Source: Mycobacterium colombiense
GTDB taxonomy: Bacteria > Actinomycetota > Actinomycetes > Mycobacteriales > Mycobacteriaceae
Assembly (NCBI RefSeq): GCF_001672755.1
Contig: NZ_LZKI01000010.1
Coordinates: forward strand, 1 to 64,000
Reading direction: 5' to 3'
Length of the DNA: 64,000 bases
In this document: positions 44,426-52,292 of the stretch, piece after piece
Position numbering within the stretch: the stretch's first letter is position 1
Layout of the letters: each line of letters begins with the position of its first letter
The notes under the pieces: model-generated
The model's database searches: none
Told to the model about the DNA's origin: nothing
The model's input: only the letters and a program-made list of their open reading frames with translations
Made by a program: the position numbers and the translations under genes

Positions 44426-44728
44426 ATGGCGACCACCACTGACTATGACGCACGCCGTGTATCTGACGCCGACACCCAGGAGAAATCCCCGCTCCGCGAA
44501 CTGGCGCCGACCCTGCACGGGTCTGCCATCGCCGTGGTCGACGAGGACCCCAACGATGTGAACTTCTTCGAGCTGCCGGGCGCCGACCTGTCCGGAGAAG
44601 AACTGTCGGTGACGGTGATTCCCCAGCGGGCCGACGAGTTCACCTGCTCGAGCTGCTTTCTGGTGCAGCACCGCAGCCGGATGCGGGTCTCCGGCGCCGG
44701 CCTGCCGGTGTGCGCCGACTGCGCCTGA
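44426..44728 (+). CDS. DUF4193-family protein with zinc-ribbon-like cysteines
   Basis: A 100-residue protein. The acidic middle (VVDEDPNDVNFFELPGADLSGEELSVTVIPQ) and the C-terminal CSSCFLVQHRSR with ADCA are characteristic of the actinobacterial DUF4193 family. The cysteines (CxxC and CxxC) could hold zinc. Function unknown; homologues are found near RNA polymerase-associated or stress genes. GGAAGGA precedes ATG 44426. Confidence 0.85.
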   Translation: MATTTDYDARRVSDADTQEKSPLRELAPTLHGSAIAVVDEDPNDVNFFELPGADLSGEELSVTVIPQRADEFTCSSCFLVQHRSRMRVSGAGLPVCADCA

Positions 44729-44836
44729 CACCCGCCCCTCGAGCCGGGTGAGGCGCCTCCCGGCCCATGCCGCGACCGTGAACCCGCGCTGGATTGCCCT
44801 GGATTGTCAGTGGCATCCACTAGGTTCATCGGACAA

Positions 44837-45484
44837 ATGGAGAAGGTACTCGGGTCGCTCCTGCTGCTGGGTTTAGCGCTCCCTTGGTATTTCACGCAGA
44901 AGGCCACCGGCAGCCTGCCGGCGGGATGCCTCGCCGGACTCGGCGGGCTCGCCGTCGCCGTGGCGATCTTGTGGTGGCTGTCGCTGCAGCGGGACCGCTA
45001 CCAGGCCGACGCGCACCGACGACGCGACCTCAAACTGTCGAAATCCGGTCTTCGGGCGATCGACCGGATGTCGGGCACCGAGTTCGAGGAATTCGTTGCG
45101 GCGCAGCTTCGCGTCGCGGGGTACAGCGTCACCCCGACCGCCAGCACCGGTGACTACGGCGTGGATCTGATCGCCAGGAAGGACGGCGCCCGCATGGCCG
45201 TCCAATGCAAGAGGCTGGCGAAGGCCGTCGGAGTGGCCGCGGTCCAGCAGGTCGTGGCCGGGGCGCTGCAGCACGGCTGTAACCGGACGGTGGTCGTGAC
45301 CAACCAGACCTTCACCAAGGCGGCCCGCCGGTTGGCCGGTACCCACCATTGCCGCCTGGTGGGCCGCTCCCAGGTGCAGAGCTGGACGCGAATTCAGCCC
45401 GTCGTCGTGCCGGGTCCGCGGCGCACCCATCGGGTCGCTCCGCAGGCCAGACCGCAACGGCTGGAACCGGAGTGGGAAAGCTAG
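44837..45484 (+). CDS. Membrane-anchored Mrr-like restriction endonuclease-fold protein
   Basis: A 215-residue protein. Two membrane helices (about 5-20 and 28-49) are followed by a coil and an Mrr_cat domain: MSGTEFEEFVAAQLRVAGYSVTPT, then the catalytic-type D...QxK motif in GDYGVDLIARKDGARMAVQCKR. This fold cuts modified DNA in Mrr, but membrane-anchored single genes are widespread and may serve repair or signalling. ATG 44837 gives a clean transmembrane N-terminus; a TTG at 44804 would add 11 residues. No methyltransferase or other defence gene lies nearby. Confidence 0.83.
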   Translation: MEKVLGSLLLLGLALPWYFTQKATGSLPAGCLAGLGGLAVAVAILWWLSLQRDRYQADAHRRRDLKLSKSGLRAIDRMSGTEFEEFVAAQLRVAGYSVTPTASTGDYGVDLIARKDGARMAVQCKRLAKAVGVAAVQQVVAGALQHGCNRTVVVTNQTFTKAARRLAGTHHCRLVGRSQVQSWTRIQPVVVPGPRRTHRVAPQARPQRLEPEWES

Positions 45485-45537
45485 CGAGATGCCATGGGCC
45501 ACGGCATGTTCGGCCGGGCCGCCATCCCTCCGTGGCG

Positions 45538-46227
45538 TCAGCGCCCGGTTGCGTCCTCGATCACCCGCCGCGCGATGTCGCGCAACGGGGTGTTCATGCT
45601 CTGCGACAGTTTGATCAGGGTGTTGAAGGCGGTCTGGTCGTCGAGGTCGTAGCGCTCGAGGAGAATGCCTTTGGCCTGGCCGATCATGTCGCGGGTGCTC
45701 AGGGCTTCGCGGAACTGCTGGGTGCGCACGACGTTGCTCCAGGCCAGGGCGCCCAGCGTCGCGAAGATGGCGGCGATCCGGCGCGAGTCTTCGGAGAAGG
45801 ACTGCGGGCGCTCGGCGTAGAAGTTCAGCGCGCCCATGCTCAGCTCGTCGGCGAACATGGGCAGCGACAGCACGCTGCGAATCGGAGTGTGTTCGAGCGC
45901 GTCGGCCCGATACTTCGGCCAGCGCTCATCGGCTTCGAGGTCGTCGATGACGACGACCTTGCGCGTCCACGCGGCGTGGACGCAGGGTCCCTCGAGGTGG
46001 CGCTGCTGGAACTCGTCGAGCAGCCGGGCGCAGTCGTGCGTGACCGACGGGGTGCTGACCTCGTTCTGCCGGCTGGTGACGGTGATCCCCGCTTCCTGGG
46101 CGCCCGGCACCCAGCGGGCCGCCGCCCTGGTCAGGTCGTCCAGCACCTGGGGAAAGTCGCCGGCGTCGGCCGAATAGATGGCCCGCAGAACGTCGGTGAG
46201 CAGGCTGAGATCGTCAAGATTGGTCAC
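45538..46227 (-). CDS. GAF-ANTAR transcription antitermination regulator
   Basis: A 229-residue protein: a GAF domain (about 25-160, GPCVHAAWTRKVVVIDDLEADERWP and SVLSLPMFADELSMGALNFYAE) followed by an ANTAR RNA-binding domain (about 165-225, LSTRDMIGQAKGILLERYDLDDQTAFNTLIKLSQ). ANTAR proteins bind paired hexaloop RNA hairpins to prevent termination. Mycobacteria have several, affecting lipid and redox metabolism. It diverges from the DyP cassette across 292 bases; control of that cassette is possible but not shown. Confidence 0.9.
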   Translation of the reverse strand: MTNLDDLSLLTDVLRAIYSADAGDFPQVLDDLTRAAARWVPGAQEAGITVTSRQNEVSTPSVTHDCARLLDEFQQRHLEGPCVHAAWTRKVVVIDDLEADERWPKYRADALEHTPIRSVLSLPMFADELSMGALNFYAERPQSFSEDSRRIAAIFATLGALAWSNVVRTQQFREALSTRDMIGQAKGILLERYDLDDQTAFNTLIKLSQSMNTPLRDIARRVIEDATGR

Positions 46228-46365
46228 TGAGTATCGCCCTCATGCTTCGAGACCGGTGGCAGGCATAACCCGTACCGTTCAGGAGCCTGCGGTCTCGCAA
46301 GGCGATCACTTGGAGTTTGTGACGGCGACGAATGTCAATGCTGTTTGCTCAGCATTACGGTGAGA

Positions 46366-46378
46366 CCGATTATATCGG
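46366..46378. promoter_or_regulatory. Inverted repeat upstream of the DyP cassette
   Basis: CCGAT-TAT-ATCGG is a perfect 5+5 dyad in an AT-richer patch of the 292-base gap between the ANTAR gene and the DyP cassette. It is a candidate operator; the binding protein is unknown. I found no clear promoter in this gap. Confidence 0.35.
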
Positions 46379-46519
46379 CCTGGTTTCGGGGGATGGCGCC
46401 CGCTACCGGTCCGGCAAATGCGTGCCCTGCGGCCGGGGCGGCCGCCTTCGGTCGATCCGTGTTGCGTGGGCGGAGTCAGGTGGTAGCGTCCGGCGCATCG
46501 GCCTGACTTTGGAGCGACG

Positions 46520-47080
46520 ATGGTGGCAACCGAAGACTTGTGGAGCAAACCCGCGGCCCTGGCCATCCCCAAGGAAGGCTATTTCGAGCTGGAACGCGGC
46601 CGGTACGGGCCGCTGTATCCGCGCACCCCGGCCTGCTACGGCTTTTCCATCATCGCCAAGGTCAAGGAAGGCCGCGAGGAAGCCGTTCGCGCTTACGGCA
46701 AACAGATCGAAGAAGCCGTCAGGGCAAACCCGGAAGTGCTGGCACCGTTGCGGCTGCACTATCTGCGCTGGCAGCTCTTCGACGTCGGGTCGGGGCTGCA
46801 CTTCCAGTACCAGGGCATCTTCGACACCGACTTCGACAAATACACCGAGGACGCGGTGCAGCTGTTCAGCCAGACCGGGATCACCACCGTCTTCACCAAC
46901 CTCGAGGGCTTCCCCGAGGACTGGCGGGAGAACCCGGAGGCCTTCGTCAAGTTCGTTCGCGAGCACCAGTGCCCGAGCTTCCTGGAATACGGGGAGTACC
47001 CCTATGCCACGGCCGACGAGATCAAGAAGGGGCTGCGGCTGAAAGCCGCGTTCGGCGCCATGCTGGATCAGATGCAGTGA
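46520..47080 (+). CDS. Unknown protein encoded before the DyP peroxidase
   Basis: A 186-residue soluble protein with no signal peptide or membrane helix. It has a ferredoxin-like-fold feel: YGFSIIAKVKEGREEAVRAYGKQIEEAVRANPEVL, then LRWQLFDVGSGLHFQYQGIFDTDFDKYTEDAVQLFSQTGITTVFTNLEGFPEDW. The pattern of a first beta-alpha-beta unit followed by a second one resembles the dimeric alpha-beta-barrel halves that also build DyP peroxidases, but I cannot assign a family. It is 19 bases before the DyP ATG and surely co-transcribed, suggesting a partner or assembly role. Confidence 0.75.
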   Translation: MVATEDLWSKPAALAIPKEGYFELERGRYGPLYPRTPACYGFSIIAKVKEGREEAVRAYGKQIEEAVRANPEVLAPLRLHYLRWQLFDVGSGLHFQYQGIFDTDFDKYTEDAVQLFSQTGITTVFTNLEGFPEDWRENPEAFVKFVREHQCPSFLEYGEYPYATADEIKKGLRLKAAFGAMLDQMQ

Positions 47081-47099
47081 CGCACATCGGAGCGTGCAG

Positions 47100-48416
47100 A
47101 TGCTTGAGCTCGACGACATCCAGCACATCCTGCTGACCCGGACCCCGGCCCTGACCGGGCGTTACGAGTTTCTTTCGTTCGACGATCCGGCGGCCGGCCG
47201 GGCCTGGCTGTCCGAACTGCTGGACGTCGTGGAGTCCGCCGCGTCGGTGCGAGACACCATGGATGACACCAGGCGCTGGGTCACCCTGGGTTTCACCTGG
47301 AGCGGCCTTCGGGCGCTCGGTGTGCCGGAGGAGGCGCTCGCAACCTTCCCGGAAGAGTTCCGTCAGGGCATGGCCGCCCGGGCCGACATCCTCGGCGACA
47401 CCGGACGAAACCACCCCGACAACTGGGTCGGGGGACTGGCGGGCGACGACCTGCACGCGATCGCGATTCTGTTCGCGCGAGACGACGCCGAACACGCCCG
47501 CGCCACCCGGGCGCACGACGACCTGGTGCAAAGGTGCGGCGGCGTGCGCCGGTTGTCGTACCTGGATCTGAATGCGACACCCCCGTTCAACTATGCCCAC
47601 GACCATTTCGGCTTTCGGGATCGGTTGTCGCAGCCGGTGATCGAGGGATCGGGTGAGGAACCCACGCCCGGCTCGGGCGCGCCGCTGAAGGCCGGCGAGT
47701 TCATCCTCGGCTATCCCGACGAGGTCGGCCCGGTGGCCAAGTCGCCCCAGCCGGATGTGCTCTCGCGCAACGGGACCTACGCCGCGTACCGGCGACTGCA
47801 CGAGCACGTGGCGTTGTTCCGCGACTACATCCGTTCGCAGGCCCGCGCGCCCGATGACGAGGAGCTGTTGGCCGCGAAATTCATGGGCCGCTGGCGCAGC
47901 GGCGCTCCCTTGGTGCTGGCGCCGGACGCCGATGACCCCGAACTGGGTGCGGACCCGATGCGCAACAACGACTTCAACTACAAGGAGATGGACCCGCTCG
48001 GCTACGCGTGTCCCCTGGGTGCCCACGCCCGGCGGCTCAACCCGCGAGACACCGCGCCCAACATGAACCGGCGACGGATGATCCGCCGCGGGGCCACCTA
48101 CGGGCCGGCGCTTCCCGACGGTGCGCCCGACGACGGAGTGGACCGCGGCATCGCCGCGTTCATCATCTGCGCCAGCCTGATCCGGCAATTCGAATTCGCG
48201 CAGAACGTCTGGATCAACGACCGCACGTTCCACGAACTCGGCAACGAGCACGACCCCATCTGCGGAACACAAGACGGCACAATGGAATTCAAAGTGCCGA
48301 AGCGCCCGATTCGCCGGGTTCTCAAGGGCCTTCCAGCGTTCACGACGCTCACCGGTGGGGCGTACTTCTTCCTGCCGGGCATCAACGCCATGCGCTACCT
48401 CGCGGCGCTCGACTGA
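47100..48416 (+). CDS. DyP-type haem peroxidase
   Basis: A 438-residue haem peroxidase. The distal-side motif is GFRDRLSQPVIEG (the GxxDG position reads GFRDR, keeping the catalytic Asp). The proximal haem-ligand His is in CPLGAHARRLNPRDT, and the C-terminal DGTMEFKVPKRP and TLTGGAYFFLPGI segments complete the second ferredoxin-like half. No Tat signal or encapsulin-targeting tail is obvious. ATG 47100 was chosen over GTG 47094 because GGAG lies 7 bases before it. Substrates are probably phenols, dyes or lipids; unknown. Confidence 0.9.
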   Translation: MLELDDIQHILLTRTPALTGRYEFLSFDDPAAGRAWLSELLDVVESAASVRDTMDDTRRWVTLGFTWSGLRALGVPEEALATFPEEFRQGMAARADILGDTGRNHPDNWVGGLAGDDLHAIAILFARDDAEHARATRAHDDLVQRCGGVRRLSYLDLNATPPFNYAHDHFGFRDRLSQPVIEGSGEEPTPGSGAPLKAGEFILGYPDEVGPVAKSPQPDVLSRNGTYAAYRRLHEHVALFRDYIRSQARAPDDEELLAAKFMGRWRSGAPLVLAPDADDPELGADPMRNNDFNYKEMDPLGYACPLGAHARRLNPRDTAPNMNRRRMIRRGATYGPALPDGAPDDGVDRGIAAFIICASLIRQFEFAQNVWINDRTFHELGNEHDPICGTQDGTMEFKVPKRPIRRVLKGLPAFTTLTGGAYFFLPGINAMRYLAALD

Positions 48417-48431
48417 CAACCGGGAACCATC

Positions 48432-49445
48432 ATGAGCACCTTGCCCGCCGCACGCACGTACAACCAGACCCACGTGCCGCGACCGCGCACGGCCGGACGG
48501 CGCATCAGCATCTACTGGACGTGGAGCTATCCGTGGGAATCCCAGCGCGACGTCGAAGCGCTGGACAACCGGTTTTCAACGATGACCGAAGTGCGCAGAG
48601 CGGCCTGGCCGCAGTACGAGGGACCCGACTGGGATGAGGCGCACTTCCTGCAGGGCATCGCCGGCACCCTGGAACTGTTCCACCGGTCGACGCTGGCATT
48701 TCAGGAGCTGGCGGGCGACGCCACCGGCCATCCGGTCGCGGTGTTCCAGCGCATCGACCAGGCCGGCTACCAGCAGCTGATCGACGAACGGATATTGGCC
48801 GACGCCGACACCCTGATGGTGTTCGGGCTCGACCATCTCGTCGGCCAAGAGGAGGCGCGCCCCGAAGAGATCGCCGCCCTGCGCGAGTGGCTGCAACGCG
48901 ATGGCACCTGCCTGCTGCTGGCGCCGCACCACGACGTCGGCTTCACCGACGACCCAGCGCAGCGCCAGGTCGAATACCTGCACCACGGGGATCCGTTGGT
49001 GCCACGACAGCAGCGGTTCACCGCCTACACGCGCTCACTGATGAAGGCGCTCGACGTTCCCGTGCGCAACGCGTGGGGATTGCGTCCCGCGCTGGTCGAG
49101 GGGACCGGCGAGATCGCCCCGCTGACCGGCTTCCGCGATCTGGACGCGCCGGGCCTGTTGAACAACGTCACGACGCTGAACTTTCACCCGCACCTGCCGC
49201 ATTACGAACTCACCGCCCCGGAAAGCGACCTGCTGCGCGTCCTCGGCAGGCAACTCGTGGACCCGCAACGGCCCCATCCCTTTACCGCGGCGGGCAACAG
49301 CGAATTCAACGCGCTGGTCTGGATGCCGCCGGCCGGCAACCGGGCCGGCGACATCGTGCTCGTCGACTCCACGAATTTCACGACGCTGTTCGGCGGAACG
49401 GACAGCCTCAAGAACTTCTGGCACAACCTGGCGACGATGACGTGA
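48432..49445 (+). CDS. Unknown protein encoded after the DyP peroxidase
   Basis: A 337-residue soluble protein. It contains ISIYWTWSYPWESQRDVEALDNRFSTM, LMVFGLDHLVGQEEARPEEIAALREWLQRDGTCLLLAPHHDVG, and a C-terminal DIVLVDSTNFTTLFGG. The middle resembles a Rossmann-like or class I amidotransferase-like layout (a domain that finds and clears a cofactor site?), but catalytic residues cannot be assigned. ATG 48432 is 15 bases after the DyP stop. The tight spacing says it works with the peroxidase and the 46520 protein. Confidence 0.75.
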   Translation: MSTLPAARTYNQTHVPRPRTAGRRISIYWTWSYPWESQRDVEALDNRFSTMTEVRRAAWPQYEGPDWDEAHFLQGIAGTLELFHRSTLAFQELAGDATGHPVAVFQRIDQAGYQQLIDERILADADTLMVFGLDHLVGQEEARPEEIAALREWLQRDGTCLLLAPHHDVGFTDDPAQRQVEYLHHGDPLVPRQQRFTAYTRSLMKALDVPVRNAWGLRPALVEGTGEIAPLTGFRDLDAPGLLNNVTTLNFHPHLPHYELTAPESDLLRVLGRQLVDPQRPHPFTAAGNSEFNALVWMPPAGNRAGDIVLVDSTNFTTLFGGTDSLKNFWHNLATMT

Positions 49446-49500
49446 TGGAGACCCAGAGCGCGGACGCGTCACGCTGAATACTGAGACAACTGAGCCTTGA

Positions 49501-49704
49501 TCAGGGCTCGACGTGCGCGGCCTCAATGTGCGCGATGTGCTCGAGTTGGCGGTCGATCGATTCGAGTTGCCCGGAAAGCGTGCGAATCTGTGCAAGCACG
49601 TCCACGCGCTGGCGAACGAGCTTGTCTCGGCTCAAGGCCAGGGTGACGCGCAGATCGTCTGACCGTGCCGGACTCACCGGCTGCGACGTGTCATTGGCGG
49701 CCAT
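49501..49704 (-). CDS. Small coiled-coil protein, function unknown
   Basis: A 67-residue protein starting MAANDTSQPV. The C-terminal two-thirds (LRVTLALSRDKLVRQRVDVLAQIRTLSGQLESIDRQLEHI) is predicted to form one long amphipathic helix or coiled coil. ATG 49704 has a strong GGAGGG site 8 bases away. The open frame upstream (to 49944) is not convincing. It is convergent with the DyP cassette. Confidence 0.6.
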   Translation of the reverse strand: MAANDTSQPVSPARSDDLRVTLALSRDKLVRQRVDVLAQIRTLSGQLESIDRQLEHIAHIEAAHVEP

Positions 49705-49765
49705 GGAGGGAGCCCTCCTTCGTAATGGGCGCCCGCTCCGCTCACGGGAGCAGGAGGCTCGCCAG

Positions 49766-49828
49766 GTCCCGGACGCCAACGTCCCGCCGAACCCATCTGA
49801 GTCTGTCCCGGACGCCAACGTCCCGCCG
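49766..49828. repeat. Two direct 24-bp repeats, 39 bp apart
   Basis: The 24-base unit at 49766-49789 is repeated exactly at 49805-49828. Each copy itself begins and nearly ends with GTCCCG. It lies in the 278 bases between the small coiled-coil gene and tRNA-Pro, in which I see no other feature. Two copies do not make a CRISPR array. Confidence 0.6.
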
Positions 49829-49982
49829 GACAACGATGACGCTACACCGAATAGTGCGCCGCTTACATGGCTGCAGCCGGGCCCGGATATCAACACGTCC
49901 GGTGTCGCGGCCGGCCAGGCTAGTTCTCCTGTCGCGAGAAGCACTGACCGTGCTGCTGCCGGTCAGGCTTTTGAATTACGAG

Positions 49983-50056
<74 letters not shown>

Positions 50057-50117
50057 CTTGAAGCTTCGACAGCCTATCGCACCGGGCCATCGGGAGGCCA
50101 AACCGCGGTGGGGCAGG

Positions 50118-51224
50118 TCACTTCCAGGAGCACGATCGCTCGAACTCCACCAGCGCCTCGGCCGGGCCCGCCGGGTCCAGCCCCTGCGCCGTCACCCATT
50201 CGTCGCTGAAATAGGTGTCGCGGTAGCGGTCGCCGCTGTCGGCGAGCAGCGTGACCACCGAGCCGCTGCGGCCCTCGGCGACCATCTCGGCGAGCAGGCC
50301 GAACGCGCCCCACAGGTTGGTGCCGGTCGACGGCCCGACGCGACGGCCCAGCACGGCGCTGACGTGCCGCGCGGCCGCGATCGACGCCGCGTCCGGGACG
50401 GACACCATCCGGTCGACCACGCCGGGCAGGAACGACGGCTCCACCCGCGGCCGGCCGATGCCCTCGATGCGCGACGAGGTGGGCATCACGACGTCCTCGC
50501 GGTCCTGCGCGTAGGCGGGAAAGAACGCGGAGTTCTCCGGGTCGACGACGCACAGCCGGGTGGCGTGCCGCCGGTAGCGGATGTAGCGGCCGATCGTGGC
50601 GCTGGTTCCGCCGGTGCCCGCCCCGACCACGATCCAGTCCGGGACGGGGTAACGCTCCTCGCGCATCTGCTCGAAGATCGACTCGGCGATGTTGTTGTTG
50701 CCCCGCCAGTCGGTGGCGCGCTCGGCGTTGGTGAACTGGTCCAGGTAGTGCCCGCCCGTCTCCCTCGCGACCCGCTCGGCCTCGGCGTACACCTCGCTGG
50801 AGCTCTGCACGAAATGGCAACGGCCGCCGTGGGATTCGATCAACGCCACCTTCGACGTGCTCGTCGCCGCGGGCATCACGGCGACGAACGGCAGTCCCAG
50901 CAGCGCCGCGAAGTAGGCCTCGGACACCGCCGTCGAACCCGACGACGCCTCGACCACCGTGGTGCCCTCGTCGATCCAGCCGTTGCACAGCGCATAGAGG
51001 AACAACGAGCGGGCCAACCGGTGCTTGAGGCTGCCGGTGATGTGCGTCGTCTCGTCTTTGAGGTACAGCGCGACGTCGGCGCCCGCGCTCCATGCCGAGG
51101 GCAGCGGGTAGCGCAGCAGGTGGGTGTCGGCGCTGCGCCGGGCGTCGGCCTGGATCAGCCGGATCGCGTTGTCTGTCCAGCAGCGAGAGCGGCTGCGAAC
51201 CGCGATCCGGGTCTGGTCGGTCAA
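50118..51224 (-). CDS. cds1: PLP-dependent L-cysteine desulfhydrase (Cds1-like)
   Basis: A 368-residue fold-type II PLP enzyme of the cysteine synthase family. Lys67 in [14 protein letters not shown] is the Schiff-base residue, [19 protein letters not shown] binds the substrate carboxylate, and [18 protein letters not shown] the cofactor phosphate. By position and sequence it matches Rv3684, shown in M. tuberculosis to release hydrogen sulfide, pyruvate and ammonia from cysteine. Its ATG lies four bases inside the end of the metallophosphoesterase gene. Confidence 0.87.
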   Translation of the reverse strand: MTDQTRIAVRSRSRCWTDNAIRLIQADARRSADTHLLRYPLPSAWSAGADVALYLKDETTHITGSLKHRLARSLFLYALCNGWIDEGTTVVEASSGSTAVSEAYFAALLGLPFVAVMPAATSTSKVALIESHGGRCHFVQSSSEVYAEAERVARETGGHYLDQFTNAERATDWRGNNNIAESIFEQMREERYPVPDWIVVGAGTGGTSATIGRYIRYRRHATRLCVVDPENSAFFPAYAQDREDVVMPTSSRIEGIGRPRVEPSFLPGVVDRMVSVPDAASIAAARHVSAVLGRRVGPSTGTNLWGAFGLLAEMVAEGRSGSVVTLLADSGDRYRDTYFSDEWVTAQGLDPAGPAEALVEFERSCSWK

Positions 51225-52180
51225 CGCACCGATGCTGTTGGCTGCGAACGGCTCAGGTCACTGGCCGCGTCGCGGTCGCCCATCGGGGTGGCGATCAACG
51301 TCAGCAGGGTCGCCTCCGGTCGGCAGCAGAATCGCACCGGCGCGAACGGCGAGGTGCCCATCCCGGCGGACACGTGCAACTGCATGTTGGCGCCCCAGCG
51401 CGACGGTCCCTTCGCGCGCGAGCGGTCCAGACCGCAGTTGGTCACCAGCGCGCCGTAGAACGGCAGGCACACCTGACCGCCGTGGGTGTGTCCGGCCATC
51501 ACCAGCTGATAGCCGTCGGCGGCGTAGCGGTCCAGCACCCGCGGCTCGGGCGAATGGGTCAGTCCCAGCCGAAGATTCGCGGCCGGACTGGCCGGGCCCG
51601 CGATGGTTTCGTAGCGGTCGCGGTCTATGTGCGGGTCGTCCACGCCCGCGGCCGCGATGTGCAGACCCGCCACCTCGAACTCGCGTCGGGTGTGGGTGAG
51701 GTCAAGCCAGCCGCGCTCGGTGAACGCCGCCCGCAGGTCCTGCCAGGGCAGCGGTTCACCGCGAACCCGGTGCGACGGGTTGGTCACGTAGTTCATTGGG
51801 TTCTTCAGCCGCGGGCCGAAGTAGTCGTTGCTGCCGAACACGAAGACACCCGGCCGCGACAGCAGATCGCCCAGGGCCTGGATGACCGCCGGGACCGCCT
51901 TGGGGTGCGCCAGGTTGTCGCCGGTGTTGACCACCAGATCCGGTTCCCAGCCCGCCAGTTCGCGCAGCCACGCCTGTTTGCGGCGCTGGCCGGGCGTCAT
52001 GTGGAGGTCGCTGACATGCAGCACCCGCAGCGGGGTCGAGCCCGGGGTGAGCACGGGCATCGTGATCTCGCGCAGGACGAACGCGTTGCGCTCGATGACC
52101 GCGGCATAGCCGAGGCCGGCCACGCTCGAAGCTAGCGTGGCGGCGCCGGCACGTATCAGGACGGGCAAAACATCAGCCAT
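51221..52180 (-). CDS. Membrane-anchored metallophosphoesterase (Rv3683-like)
   Basis: A 319-residue protein with an N-terminal hydrophobic anchor (about 8-28), then the calcineurin-like metal sites: [26 protein letters not shown] (in place of the usual GNHD), LGLTHSPEP and [14 protein letters not shown]. Substrate unknown; related proteins cleave UDP-diacylglucosamine or act on envelope metabolites. The substitution of His by Asn-Asp context in GSND should be noted when assigning activity. It lies between ponA2 and cds1 on the same strand. Confidence 0.85.
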   Translation of the reverse strand: MADVLPVLIRAGAATLASSVAGLGYAAVIERNAFVLREITMPVLTPGSTPLRVLHVSDLHMTPGQRRKQAWLRELAGWEPDLVVNTGDNLAHPKAVPAVIQALGDLLSRPGVFVFGSNDYFGPRLKNPMNYVTNPSHRVRGEPLPWQDLRAAFTERGWLDLTHTRREFEVAGLHIAAAGVDDPHIDRDRYETIAGPASPAANLRLGLTHSPEPRVLDRYAADGYQLVMAGHTHGGQVCLPFYGALVTNCGLDRSRAKGPSRWGANMQLHVSAGMGTSPFAPVRFCCRPEATLLTLIATPMGDRDAASDLSRSQPTASVR

Positions 52181-52292
52181 GCTGGCAGCCTACTGCCGGT
52201 CGGGGACTGGCAGCGTATCTCTTGGGTCACGGCGCCGAGCCGTACGACGATGCGGCCCGGGACTGAGGTGAGGAGGAGTGCGGCAACCGCGC

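Noticed and set aside
44837..45484. Part of a restriction-modification system
   Set aside because: No methyltransferase, specificity subunit or other defence gene lies nearby.
49766..49828. CRISPR array
   Set aside because: Only two repeat copies with one short spacer and no cas genes; no CRISPR array is visible anywhere in the window.
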